From positions 64,566 to 128,565 of the forward strand of contig NZ_VWMY01000035.1 of the NCBI RefSeq assembly GCF_008905045.1: DNA of 64,000 bases, read 5' to 3'. The notes under the pieces were generated by a model. The model did not search any database, was not told the origin of the DNA, and saw only the letters and a program-made list of their open reading frames with translations. This DNA is from Streptomyces albicerus (GTDB lineage Bacteria; Actinomycetota; Actinomycetes; Streptomycetales; Streptomycetaceae). This document shows positions 49,327 through 57,519 of the stretch, piece after piece. How positions within the stretch are numbered: position 1 is the first letter of the stretch; every line of letters starts with the position of its first letter. Made by a program: the position numbers and the translations under genes.

Positions 49327-50768
49327 GCGTGCGCCGCCGCTGCCACAGGGGCATCCACTCGCTGCGCGGCCAGCTGACGCTGGCGAACGTGGCGCTGCTG
49401 GCCCTCGGCATCATCGTGGCGACGGCGGTGAGCCTCATGGGCATGCGGTACTACCTGCTCGACCAGATCGACTCGCAGCTCCTCAAGACGCGGGATTCGC
49501 TGGGGAGCACGCAGATCACCACCCGGCAGATCGACTCCCTGAGCGCGCTGGCACTCGTCCGCAACGGCCAGGTCCCGGAAACACAGGGCCCGCCGAATTC
49601 GGACTCTCTCTTCGCGGCGGTCGACAAGAAGGGGCAGGCCATCACGATCGGCCGCTTCGAGCCGACGAAGAACCAGAACGCCCTGGCCGCCGCGGTGGAC
49701 GACCCTCGTGCGCTCACCGGTGACACCGAGCCGCGCGACGTGACGGTGGGCGGTGATCCGTACCGGGTCACCGCTGTCTCCCTCACGGACGGCACGACCA
49801 TCCTGCTGGCCACCTCGACGGACGCGCTGCACAAGGGCATCGCCAAAGCGCTCAAGCTCGACCTGGCCTTCGGAGTACTGCTGTTGGGACTGCTCGCCGT
49901 ACTCACGATGCTCAGCGTGAGCCGCCGGATGCGCCCCCTTGAGGACATGGTGGAGACCTCGTCGGCGATCGCCGAGGGGGACCTGGCCCGCCGTGTGCCC
50001 TCCAACCACCACCCCACCCAGGAGGTCGAGCAGCTGCGGCTCGCCCTCAACTCGATGCTCCACCAGGTCGAGTCGGCGTACCGCACTCGCGAGCACAGCG
50101 CCGCCCAGCTGCGCCGCTTCGTCGCGGACGCCTCCCACGAGCTGCGTACTCCGCTGTCGGCGATCCGCGGCTATCTCCAGCTGTACGACAAGGGCATGCT
50201 GCGCGAGCCGGCCGAGCGCAAGCGCGCCTGGGACCGGATGACCGGCGAGGCCGACCGCATGGGGCGTCTCGTCGACGAGCTGCTCACCCTGGCCCGCCTC
50301 GACCAGCAGCCCGAACTGCGCTTCAAGAACGTCGACCTGAGCCGCCTCGTACGGGACGCGGCCGAGGACCTACGGGCCCAGCAGCCCGAGCGCCCGGTGT
50401 CCGTGGGCGCCGACGGTGCCCTCCTCATACACGCCGACGAGTCTGGCCTGCGCCAGATCCTGGGCAACCTCGTGGCGAACCTCCGCACGCACACGCCCCC
50501 CGACGTCCCGGTCACCCTCGACCTTGAGCGGGTGGACGGAGTCGTACGCCTCTGCGTCGCCGACGAGGGCCCGGGCCTCGACGAGGAGGACGCCACCCGC
50601 ATCTTCGACCGCTTCTTCCGAGCCGGCGGCGGCGCGGGCAGCGGCCTGGGCCTGGCCATCGTCCAGGGCGTGGCAACCGCCCACGGCGGCGACGTAACGG
50701 TACGCACGTCCCCGGGCAAGGGCTTGGCGATAACGGTGACGCTGCCTGCAGAGGCATGCGGTAGTTGA
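49323..50768 (+). CDS. Two-component sensor histidine kinase
   Basis: 481-aa membrane kinase. Two helices bracket an extracytoplasmic sensor of about 125 residues (from GMRYYLLDQIDSQLLKTRDS to ALKLDLAFGVLLLGLLAVL), then a HAMP region, HisKA with DASHELRTPLSAIRGY (phospho-His272) and the HATPase domain (LGNLVANLR N box, DEGPGLDEED G1, GLGLAIVQGV G2). The 3' end and adjoining bases form a duplicated 23-bp direct repeat. The sensed signal is unknown. Confidence 0.95.
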   Translation: MSVRRRCHRGIHSLRGQLTLANVALLALGIIVATAVSLMGMRYYLLDQIDSQLLKTRDSLGSTQITTRQIDSLSALALVRNGQVPETQGPPNSDSLFAAVDKKGQAITIGRFEPTKNQNALAAAVDDPRALTGDTEPRDVTVGGDPYRVTAVSLTDGTTILLATSTDALHKGIAKALKLDLAFGVLLLGLLAVLTMLSVSRRMRPLEDMVETSSAIAEGDLARRVPSNHHPTQEVEQLRLALNSMLHQVESAYRTREHSAAQLRRFVADASHELRTPLSAIRGYLQLYDKGMLREPAERKRAWDRMTGEADRMGRLVDELLTLARLDQQPELRFKNVDLSRLVRDAAEDLRAQQPERPVSVGADGALLIHADESGLRQILGNLVANLRTHTPPDVPVTLDLERVDGVVRLCVADEGPGLDEEDATRIFDRFFRAGGGAGSGLGLAIVQGVATAHGGDVTVRTSPGKGLAITVTLPAEACGS

Positions 50769-50801
50769 TCTCTTCAAGGGCATGCGGTAGTTGATCTCTT
50801 C
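50753..50801 (+). repeat. 23-bp direct repeat at the kinase 3' end
   Basis: GGCATGCGGTAGTTGATCTCTTC occurs at 50753-50775 and 50779-50801. The first copy includes the stop codon of the histidine kinase gene, so the gene end and its downstream bases were duplicated. A copy of the dispersed repeat follows 70 bp later. Confidence 0.8.
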
Positions 50802-50868
50802 GCCGGGCGCACGCCTGAGCGCCCCGTAAAGGGCGCGTGGCTGAGCGTCTGGTCATGCCCGCGCCGAA

Positions 50869-50906
50869 GCGCCCCTTCAGGGGCGCGGGGAACTGCGCGA
50901 CAAGCC
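50869..50906 (+). repeat. Dispersed repeat copy C
   Basis: GCGCCCC-TTCA-GGGGCGC stem-loop running into GGGGAACTGCGCGACAAGCC. It lies about 100 bp beyond the kinase stop and 60 bp before the convergent gene ending at 50965. A related GCCCCGTAAAGGGCGC stem lies just upstream at about 50821. Confidence 0.8.
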
Positions 50907-50964
50907 CTCACCCGCCCGCAGCCAACAACACACAGCACCCACCCCACCCGCCCAACCGGCGGAG

Positions 50965-51366
50965 CTACGGCGCAGAGACCAACGCCCAGACCGTCTTCCC
51001 GTGCCTCCCCCGACTCCACACCCCCCAGGCGGTCGTGAGGTTCTCCACCAGACGCAACCCCCGCCCGGACTCCTCGTCGTACTCCCCGACCACCCGCAAC
51101 CGAGGCTGGACAGGACTCTCGTCGGAAACCTCGATAAGACAGGACCCGTCCGCGAGCGCGGTCACCGCAACCTCGAACTCCCGCTCCAGCAGCGGCCCGT
51201 GCCGCACCGCGTTCGTCGCCAGCTCGGACACCAGCAGCACGACGTCCTCGAATGCCGGCTCACCCGCGCTGTGCCCCCAGTTCGACAGATGGTCGCGCAC
51301 CCGGCGCCGGGCAAGCCCGACCGAAGCCGGATGCCGGGGCAACCGGAAGGAGTTGCGTCTCAACAC
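50965..51366 (-). CDS. RsbW-like ATP-binding regulatory protein
   Basis: 133-aa single HATPase domain of the kind that abounds in Streptomyces and may act as an anti-sigma factor kinase. LLVSELATNAVRHG is the N box with its Mg-chelating Asn; SDESPVQPRLR and GRGLRLVENLTTAWG correspond to the G1 and G2 boxes. No sensor or partner gene adjoins it. GTG/ATG start at 51366. Specific targets unknown. Confidence 0.9.
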   Translation of the reverse strand: MLRRNSFRLPRHPASVGLARRRVRDHLSNWGHSAGEPAFEDVVLLVSELATNAVRHGPLLEREFEVAVTALADGSCLIEVSDESPVQPRLRVVGEYDEESGRGLRLVENLTTAWGVWSRGRHGKTVWALVSAP

Positions 51367-51482
51367 GTTTGCTCCTCACCCCGCGCACACCTCTGTCACA
51401 TGGTCTGCGTGAAGTGAGCCCATCGCGTCACTCGCGCGATCGTCAACCCCGCGTGAACGCGTCAGTTCCGCGGGGTTCCGCC

Positions 51483-52790
51483 TCAGGCCTGCCTGGAGGC
51501 GAGCTCCACGACCGTGATGTCGGACGGCGCACCCACCCTGGTCGGCGGCCCCCAGGCACCCGCGCCCCGCGAGACGTACAACTGCGTGTCCCCGTAACGC
51601 TCCAGACCGGCCACGGTCGGATTGGCAAGACCCGCGAGGAAGTTCCCGGGCCACAACTGGCCCCCGTGGCTGTGCCCGGAGAGCTGAAGATCCACCCCGT
51701 GGTCGACGGCGTCATGAATCTGCACGGGCTGATGAGCGAGCAGCACACACGCCCGCGCCCGGTCCCGGTCCCCGAGCGCCTTCGCGAAGTCGGGCCCCTG
51801 CCCCTCGTCCTCGCCCGCGATGTCATTGACGCCAGCGAGGTCGAAATCAGCCAACTCCGTACGGGCGTTCTCCAGCGGCCGCAGCCCCAGTTCCCGTACG
51901 TGCGAGACCCACTCCTCGGCCCCGGAGAAGTACTCGTGGTTACCCGTGACGAAGAACGATCCGTGCCGCGCCTTCAGCTGGGCGAGCGGCGCGGCGGCGG
52001 GCCCGAGGTCCTTCACGCTGCCGTCGACGAGGTCCCCCACGACGGCAATGAGGTCGGGCTGCGTCGAGTTGATCGTGTCGACGACCTTCTGGGCGAACCC
52101 ACGCCCGAGCACAGGCCCGAGGTGAATGTCGCTGACGACGGCGATCCGATACCCGTGTGCGGCCCTCGGGAGCTTCGCCAGGGGCACGGTGACCCGTTTC
52201 ACCTTGGGGCCCCTCAGGACGCCGTACGTCCCGTATCCGACCGTTCCCACCGCGGCAGCCGCGGCGGCCCCACCCACGACGCGGGAGACGAAGAGACGGC
52301 GCGAGGGGCCGGTGGCCGCGGGCACCGGCTTCTCGGTGTCCTCGGGCTGGGCTTCGGGGGAGGACTGGGCTTCAGAAGAGGGCTCGGCTTCGGGGGAGGA
52401 CTCGGCTTCCAGGGCGGGAGCACCCGCGGGTACGGGTGCGACCTCGCGTACGCCCACCGTCGCCGCGTCGGTCGCCGCCCGCCGCTCCAGGATCCGCCTC
52501 AGCAGCGGCCGTACGACCTCCCCGACCAGCAGTGCCAGCAGGAGATAGATGGACAGCGCCATCCACAGGAACCCTGGCCAGGTCAGCACCTGCTGCAGCC
52601 AGAACGGCGCTCCCGCCCGCTCGGAGGCGACCCCCGCGAACATGAGGACCGGTCCGACGACGACCACGACCGTACCCACACGCCGGGCAAGCCCCGGCCG
52701 GGCCGTCGTGTCACGGACCAGCCGACGCCACAGGTACCAGTGCAGCCCGCCGAACACGGCGAGGGCCAGGACCAGAAACACGATGACCAC
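51483..52790 (-). CDS. Membrane-anchored metallophosphoesterase
   Basis: 435-aa calcineurin-like phosphoesterase. The N terminus has about four hydrophobic helices (VIVFLVLALAVFGGLHWYL; VVVVVGPVLMFAG; ALSIYLLLALLVGEVV), a low-complexity Ala/Glu/Ser linker, a further helix (VVGGAAAAAAVGTVGYG) and then the catalytic domain: IAVVSDIHLGP, VVGDLVDG, FVTGNHEYFSG, VLLAHQPV and LSGHSHGGQ, giving the full set of metal ligands. GTG start at 52790 with GGGAG. Similar proteins act on phospholipids or nucleotides at the membrane; the substrate is unknown. Confidence 0.92.
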   Translation of the reverse strand: MVIVFLVLALAVFGGLHWYLWRRLVRDTTARPGLARRVGTVVVVVGPVLMFAGVASERAGAPFWLQQVLTWPGFLWMALSIYLLLALLVGEVVRPLLRRILERRAATDAATVGVREVAPVPAGAPALEAESSPEAEPSSEAQSSPEAQPEDTEKPVPAATGPSRRLFVSRVVGGAAAAAAVGTVGYGTYGVLRGPKVKRVTVPLAKLPRAAHGYRIAVVSDIHLGPVLGRGFAQKVVDTINSTQPDLIAVVGDLVDGSVKDLGPAAAPLAQLKARHGSFFVTGNHEYFSGAEEWVSHVRELGLRPLENARTELADFDLAGVNDIAGEDEGQGPDFAKALGDRDRARACVLLAHQPVQIHDAVDHGVDLQLSGHSHGGQLWPGNFLAGLANPTVAGLERYGDTQLYVSRGAGAWGPPTRVGAPSDITVVELASRQA

Positions 52791-52805
52791 GCGGTGACTC
52801 TCCCG

Positions 52806-53048
52806 TTATGACGTGTGACGCATGGCTCGAACACCGCGCAACCCGATGCCCCCGACGACCGTCCCCAAGACAAAGGAGACAACGGCGAGCGTCAGGTGCA
52901 CCCAGAAGTACCCGGTCGGATCGCCCGCGTCGTCGAAGGCGAGCCCGCTGCCGTCCTTCCACAGGTTCTTGACGAAAGTGATCCAGATGACCCAGCTCCA
53001 CACTCCGAAGGCGAGCAGGAACCAGGAGACGGGACGGCTGAGCTTCAT
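52806..53048 (-). CDS. SCO4848 family small membrane protein
   Basis: 80-aa protein with two predicted helices (RPVSWFLLAFGVWSWVIWI and FWVHLTLAVVSFVLGTVVGG) separated by an acidic loop. It matches my recollection of the SCO4848 family named after the S. coelicolor gene beside the D-Ala-D-Ala carboxypeptidase gene, which is the same neighbour here. ATG at 53048. Function unknown. Confidence 0.85.
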   Translation of the reverse strand: MKLSRPVSWFLLAFGVWSWVIWITFVKNLWKDGSGLAFDDAGDPTGYFWVHLTLAVVSFVLGTVVGGIGLRGVRAMRHTS

Positions 53049-53163
53049 ACGTTCAGTATCACCGCCGTCGAACGGAACCGGCGCCCGGGGTGGAGAGCAC
53101 GGCGGCCACGACGGCGGGGAGGGCCGCGGGACTTCCCGCCCACGGCCATGTACGTTCTCGACC

Positions 53164-54525
53164 GTGTCCGCCATGAAAAAGACCACCAAGTCATCCTTGC
53201 TGGTCACCTCCGCCACTCTGTTGTCCTTCTCGCTCGCGCTCACGGCGACCGCCACCGCGCCGGCCTTCGCGGACGACAAGCCGACATCAACCCCGTCGGC
53301 GACTCCGTCGACAACTCCGTCGACGTCGGGCTCGCCGTCGACGTCGCCGTCGGGCTCGGCGTCCGCCAGTCCGTCGGCCACACCCCCGGCGGACATGTCG
53401 ACCGTGGGCGGCGCCCAGCTCGGCCGGCCCGGCACCCAGGCGAACCTCGGGACCGGCGCCCCGGTCCTCCCGAAGGATCTGAGCGCCCGTTCCTGGGTCG
53501 TCGCGGACGCCGAGTCCGGCGATGTCCTGGCCGCGCACAACGCGCACTGGCGGCTGCCCCCGGCGAGCACCCTGAAGATGCTGTTCGCCGACACCCTGCT
53601 GCCCAAGTTCCCGAAGACGCAGAAGCACAAGGTCGTACCCACCGATCTGGCGGGCATCGGCTCGGGCTCCAGCATGGTGGGCGTCAAGGAGGACGAGACG
53701 TACACGGTCCACGATCTGTGGCTCGGTGTCTTCCTTCGCTCCGGCAACGACGCCGTCCACGTGCTGTCCGCGATGAACGGCGGCGTCGACCCGACCGTCA
53801 AGGACATGAACGCGCACGCCGAGGAGCTCCAGGCCCTCGACACCAACGTCGTCAGCCCGGACGGCTACGACGAGAAGGGGCAGGTGTCGTCGGCGTACGA
53901 CCTGACCCTGATCGCCCGCTCCGGCCTGCAGAAGAAGGACTTCCGGGAGTACTGCTCGACGGTCCGCGCGCAGTTCCCGGGCGAGACCAAGAAGAACAAG
54001 AAGGGCAAGACGACCCGCAAGTCCTTCGAGATCCAGAACACCAACCGGCTGCTGACCGGCGACTACGGACTCGACTCCTACAAAGGCATCGCGGGTGTGA
54101 AGAACGGCAACACCACGAACGCGGGCTCGACCTTCACGGGCGTCGCCGAACGCGACGGCAAGGTGCTGCTCGTCACGGTCATGAACCCGGAGAAGGACGA
54201 GCACGACCAGGTCTACAAGGAGACCGCCAAGCTCCTCGACTGGGGCTTCCAGGCGGCCGGCAAGGTCGACCCGGTGGGCGAGCTGGTGCCGCCGAAGAGC
54301 GCGGACACGAGCGCGCAGCCGGGCGCGAACGCCTCCGGCGAGGCGGGCGGTTCCGGTGACGGGAAGCCTTCGACGAAGCCCGTGGCCTCCTCTGCGGAGG
54401 CGGGTTCGAGCGGCATCGGCATCGCCCTGGCGATCACCGGCGGCGTCCTCGTCCTCCTCGCGGCCGGTGTCTTCGTGATCAACCGCCGCTGGCCGCTGCC
54501 CGACCTGATGCGCCGCCGCCGCTGA
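53164..54525 (+). CDS. Secreted D-alanyl-D-alanine carboxypeptidase (S11)
   Basis: Removes the terminal D-Ala from peptidoglycan stem peptides outside the membrane. Signal peptide SLLVTSATLLSFSLALTATA ending near PAFADD, then a Ser/Pro/Thr-rich linker. Catalytic SxxK is ASTLKM (Ser135, Lys138); SGN is RSGNDAVH; the KTG position reads KNG in GVKNGNTTNAG, which also occurs in other actinobacterial enzymes. The C terminus has a Lys/Pro-rich stretch, a helix (IALAITGGVLVLLAAGVFVI) and Arg-rich tail, so it is membrane-anchored. The GTG at 53164 is used; an ATG three codons later is equally plausible. Overlaps the convergent BrkB gene by 47 bp. Confidence 0.93.
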   Translation: MSAMKKTTKSSLLVTSATLLSFSLALTATATAPAFADDKPTSTPSATPSTTPSTSGSPSTSPSGSASASPSATPPADMSTVGGAQLGRPGTQANLGTGAPVLPKDLSARSWVVADAESGDVLAAHNAHWRLPPASTLKMLFADTLLPKFPKTQKHKVVPTDLAGIGSGSSMVGVKEDETYTVHDLWLGVFLRSGNDAVHVLSAMNGGVDPTVKDMNAHAEELQALDTNVVSPDGYDEKGQVSSAYDLTLIARSGLQKKDFREYCSTVRAQFPGETKKNKKGKTTRKSFEIQNTNRLLTGDYGLDSYKGIAGVKNGNTTNAGSTFTGVAERDGKVLLVTVMNPEKDEHDQVYKETAKLLDWGFQAAGKVDPVGELVPPKSADTSAQPGANASGEAGGSGDGKPSTKPVASSAEAGSSGIGIALAITGGVLVLLAAGVFVINRRWPLPDLMRRRR

Positions 54526-55513
54526 CTCCGGCGGATCTGCTTGCTCCGGCGGACTTGCCCGATCCGGTGGTCTTGCCGGACGCGGCGGACTCGTCGGCGG
54601 ATCCGGCCGGTTCATCGGACCCGGCCGGTTCATCGGGCCCGGCCGGTCCGTCCGACTCGGCGGACTCGTCGTGCTGCGTCGCCGTCCAGGCGGCGCAGAA
54701 CAGCAGCAGCTTGGCCGTGAAGTTGATCCACAGCAGCAAGGCGATGGGCACCCCGAACGCCCCGTACATGCTCTTCGACGCGACACCCTGCATATAGCCG
54801 CTGAGCAGCAGCTTCAGCAGTTCGAACCCGGCGGCGCCGATCAGTGCGGCGACGACCAGCCGCCGCCGCGCCGGCTGCACGCCGGGCAGCAGCGTCAGGA
54901 TGTACAGGAGCAGCAGGAAGTCCGCGAGGACGGCCACGGCGAACGCGGCGATCCGCAGCAGCACCCCGCCCCAGCCACCCTCGTCGATACCGAGCTGCCG
55001 GGCCGTCCAGCCCACCGCGGTCGACGCGACGGTGGACGCGGCGATCGTGACGAGCACGGCGCCGCCGAGGCCGACGAGTACGCCGCCGTCCTTGAGCTTG
55101 CGCAGGACGGGGTTCTCCTCGTCGTCCGGCAGCTCCCAGACCGCACGCAGGCATTCGCGCATCGAACCGACCCAGCCGATGCCGGTGAACAGCAGCAGCG
55201 CGCCCGCGATGATGCCGACCGTGCCGGCGTTGTCGACGAGACCGCCGATGTCGAGCTGGTCGGAGATGCCCGGCACCTGCTCGGCGATCTTGTCCTCGAG
55301 TGTCCGCTGCCCCTTCTCGTCGAGCGTCGCGGCGGCGATGGCGGCGGCGACGGTGATCAGCGGGAACAGCGCGACGAAGCTGATGAAGGTCATCGCCGCG
55401 GCGAGCCGGGTCCACTTCACCCGGTCCAGTCGTTCGTACGAGCGCCACGCGTGCGTGGCCATCAGCCGCGTGACCAACGGGCCCACGCCGGGGAGCTTTT
55501 TCAGCCAGTCCAT
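54479..55513 (-). CDS. YihY/BrkB family membrane protein
   Basis: 344-aa protein with six predicted helices: MTFISFVALFPLITVAAAIA, VGIIAGALLLFTGIGWVGSM, VLVGLGGAVLVTIAAS, LLRIAAFAVAVLADFLLLLY, LVVAALIGAAGFELLKLLL and PIALLLWINFTAKLLLFCAA, with the conserved LFPLIT and YGAFG(V)PI motifs. The last 65 residues are a Gly/Ser/Ala/Pro-rich tail encoded by a short tandem repeat. ATG at 55513, inside the end of the GtrA gene (13-bp overlap). It is the last gene of the PAP2-UbiA-GtrA-BrkB operon. Confidence 0.92.
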   Translation of the reverse strand: MDWLKKLPGVGPLVTRLMATHAWRSYERLDRVKWTRLAAAMTFISFVALFPLITVAAAIAAATLDEKGQRTLEDKIAEQVPGISDQLDIGGLVDNAGTVGIIAGALLLFTGIGWVGSMRECLRAVWELPDDEENPVLRKLKDGGVLVGLGGAVLVTIAASTVASTAVGWTARQLGIDEGGWGGVLLRIAAFAVAVLADFLLLLYILTLLPGVQPARRRLVVAALIGAAGFELLKLLLSGYMQGVASKSMYGAFGVPIALLLWINFTAKLLLFCAAWTATQHDESAESDGPAGPDEPAGSDEPAGSADESAASGKTTGSGKSAGASRSAGVSGGGASGRAAASGG

Positions 55514-55968
55514 GATCCGACTCTGCCCTCGCCTCGGAAAACCAATGTGCGGGTACCCCAAAAGCGCAGGACAGTGGCGAGCGCCATACCGATTCCGGCG
55601 CCCGACACGGTGTCCGCGCGCGGGGAGGTGAACCCGAGGCCGTAGTGGCTGACGAGGATGCACAGCAGCTGCACGAGGGCGCCGGCGATGTTCACTGCGA
55701 AGAAGATCCCGTACTGGCGCGGGCCTCGCGTCGTCGTGTGCCGGTAGGTGCCGAGCGCGTTGCCCGCGTACGCGACCGAGCAGCCCGCCACGAACGACAG
55801 GGCCTTGGCGGTCAGCGGGTCCAGGCCGACGGGGCCGCGCAGCCACACGAAGAGCGCGAGGTCGGCCGCGTACGCGAGGAGCCCGGCCGTGGCGAAGCCG
55901 AGCAGTTCCCGGGCTCCGGGGCGCCGGGTCCGCGGCCGACGGGCCTTCAACTGCTGCACGTGACTCAC
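55501..55968 (-). CDS. GtrA family membrane protein
   Basis: 155-aa four-helix protein of the GtrA group, proposed to move prenyl-phosphate-linked sugars or to recruit their transferases. Helices include LLGFATAGLLAYAADLALFV, SFVAGCSVAYAGNALGTYR and YGIFFAVNIAGALVQLLCI; the conserved HTTTRGPRQYGIFF loop and TLVFRGEG end are seen. The GTG at 55968 overlaps the UbiA stop (GTGA). In mycobacteria a GtrA protein (Rv3789) is linked to the same arabinan pathway. Confidence 0.9.
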   Translation of the reverse strand: MSHVQQLKARRPRTRRPGARELLGFATAGLLAYAADLALFVWLRGPVGLDPLTAKALSFVAGCSVAYAGNALGTYRHTTTRGPRQYGIFFAVNIAGALVQLLCILVSHYGLGFTSPRADTVSGAGIGMALATVLRFWGTRTLVFRGEGRVGSWTG

Positions 55969-56903
55969 CAGTCGGCCACCGCCAAGCCGTACATCGCCAG
56001 CCACGCCACGCCGATGAGGGCGAGGGCGCGGTCGCGCAGGACCACGTCCTCGGGTTCACCGGCGGTGCCGCGGTCGGCGAAGACCGCGTACCGCAGGACC
56101 GCGAGGATGAAGGGGACCATCGACAGCTGCCGCCAGGGCAGCACGCTGGTGTGCGGTACACCGCCCTCCTCCAGGGCCCACAGGCAGTAGCCGAGGACGG
56201 CGACTCCGGCCGCGAGCTGCCAGACGAAGCGCAGGTAGCCGGTGGTGTATTCGGTGAGCAACGCGCGCGTGGCGCCCGCTTTCCCGGCCATCTGCACGGC
56301 TTCGGAGTAGCGCTTGGCGGAGACCATGAACAGCGCGCCGAAGCCCGTCGTGATGAGGAACCAGCGCGACAGCGGAATCCCCAGCGCGAGCCCGCCGATC
56401 ATGGCCCGCATCAGGAACCCGGTGGTCACCACGACGAGATCGACGACGAGGACGTGCTTGAGGCTGACGCAGTACGCGAGCTGCATGCCCAGGTAGGCGG
56501 TCAGCAGCGCCGAGGTGAGCGGGGAACACAGGAGCGCGGCCGCGGTGGGGGCGACGACGGCGAGCACGATCCCCACGGAGTAGGCGACCGGAACGGGCAC
56601 CTCGCCGGCGGCGACCGGACGGTGGCGCTTGACCGGGTGGGCGCGGTCGGCTTCGGCGTCCCGCGCGTCGTTGACCAGGTAGACGCCGGCGGCGCAGGCC
56701 GTGAACAGTACGAAGACGAGCGCGATCTGGGTGAGCGCGTGGCGTGAGAAGAGCTCGCCCGCCGCTGCCGGAGCGGCGATCACCAGGACGTTTTTGACCC
56801 ACTGTTTTGGACGGGCGGTCCTGATCAGCCCTCTTAGGAGGCCACTTTTCCCGGGGGCGCGCTGTTTCCGCTGTGTCCTCTCCAGGAGGGCCGTTTCAGC
56901 CAT
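55965..56903 (-). CDS. Decaprenyl-phosphate phosphoribosyltransferase-like UbiA protein
   Basis: 312-aa UbiA-family prenyltransferase that would transfer phosphoribose from PRPP to polyprenyl phosphate, giving DPPR (Rv3806c type). Nine helices are predicted. First Asp-rich motif YLVNDARDAEADRAHPVKR (Asn78, Asp79), and the second region IGGLALGIPLSRWF; both fit the family. The end VADW-stop overlaps the GtrA start; its own start lies inside the PAP2 gene end (8-bp overlap). Assignment by homology motifs and neighbours; substrate not proven. Confidence 0.9.
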   Translation of the reverse strand: MAETALLERTQRKQRAPGKSGLLRGLIRTARPKQWVKNVLVIAAPAAAGELFSRHALTQIALVFVLFTACAAGVYLVNDARDAEADRAHPVKRHRPVAAGEVPVPVAYSVGIVLAVVAPTAAALLCSPLTSALLTAYLGMQLAYCVSLKHVLVVDLVVVTTGFLMRAMIGGLALGIPLSRWFLITTGFGALFMVSAKRYSEAVQMAGKAGATRALLTEYTTGYLRFVWQLAAGVAVLGYCLWALEEGGVPHTSVLPWRQLSMVPFILAVLRYAVFADRGTAGEPEDVVLRDRALALIGVAWLAMYGLAVADW

Positions 56904-57408
56904 GGTCGCGGCCTCCTGTCATCCAGTGGGCCCCGAGACGGGCCGTCGCCGCGCCGAGGGCCGCGCCAGCCGCCACGTCCGAGGGGTAGTGGACGCCGAC
57001 GACCAGCCGCGAGACGCACATCGCGGCGGCCAGCGGTGGCACCACGCGCGCGCCCAGCGCCCCATAGGCCACGGCGGCGGCCGCCGCGGACGTGGCGTGG
57101 GAACTGGGGAAGGAGTGCCGGCCGACAGTGCGGACCAGCGGCTCGACGTGTCCTGGGCGCGGGCGGCGTACGAGCCGTTTGACGCCCATGCTGGCGAGGT
57201 GCGCGCCCGCGGTCAGGGCCGTACCGCGCAGCCAGGCGCGACGCCGCGGCCGGTCCGTGGCGGCACCCGCGAGACCGGCCGCGAGCCACAGCGCGCCGTG
57301 TTCCCCCACCCAGGACAGGGTGCGTGCGGCCGCCGCGACACGTGGGTCCGTGGCGCAGTCGCGGAGGGCTGACAGGAGTCGGCGGTCCATGTCGTCGAGG
57401 TCGTCCAT
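56896..57408 (-). CDS. PAP2 family phosphatase (DPPR phosphatase candidate)
   Basis: 170-aa membrane phosphatase. The three-part active site is KRLVRRPRPGH, HSFPSSHATSAAA and SRLVVGVHYPSD. Three or four helices. ATG at 57408. In mycobacteria Rv3807c, a PAP2 protein next to the UbiA gene, is proposed to remove the 5-phosphate of DPPR. Here it is the first gene of a tightly overlapping operon (PAP2, UbiA, GtrA, BrkB) transcribed away from the DprE1 homologue. Confidence 0.9.
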   Translation of the reverse strand: MDDLDDMDRRLLSALRDCATDPRVAAAARTLSWVGEHGALWLAAGLAGAATDRPRRRAWLRGTALTAGAHLASMGVKRLVRRPRPGHVEPLVRTVGRHSFPSSHATSAAAAAVAYGALGARVVPPLAAAMCVSRLVVGVHYPSDVAAGAALGAATARLGAHWMTGGRDHG

Positions 57409-57491
57409 GTGGACTCACTGTTCACGTCGGCGCCGCAGGAAGTCCGGCAATATTGAGCGACATCCCATTAATCACCCATTTCGGGGAGAGG

Positions 57492-57517
57492 ATGGGCGTT
57501 AGCGAACTAACGCCCAT
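57492..57517. promoter_or_regulatory. 26-bp palindrome just before the DprE1 start
   Basis: ATGGGCGTTAG and CTAACGCCCAT (11-bp perfect arms) enclose CGAA. It ends two bases before the ATG at 57520. Either a repressor operator for the divergent operons or an RNA hairpin hiding the start. The palindrome lies in the 110-bp gap between the two divergent genes. Confidence 0.6.
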
Positions 57518-57519
57518 TC

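Noticed and set aside
53400..54786. Large Arg-rich frame opposite the D-Ala-D-Ala carboxypeptidase gene
   Set aside because: Antisense shadow of a gene with full catalytic motifs.
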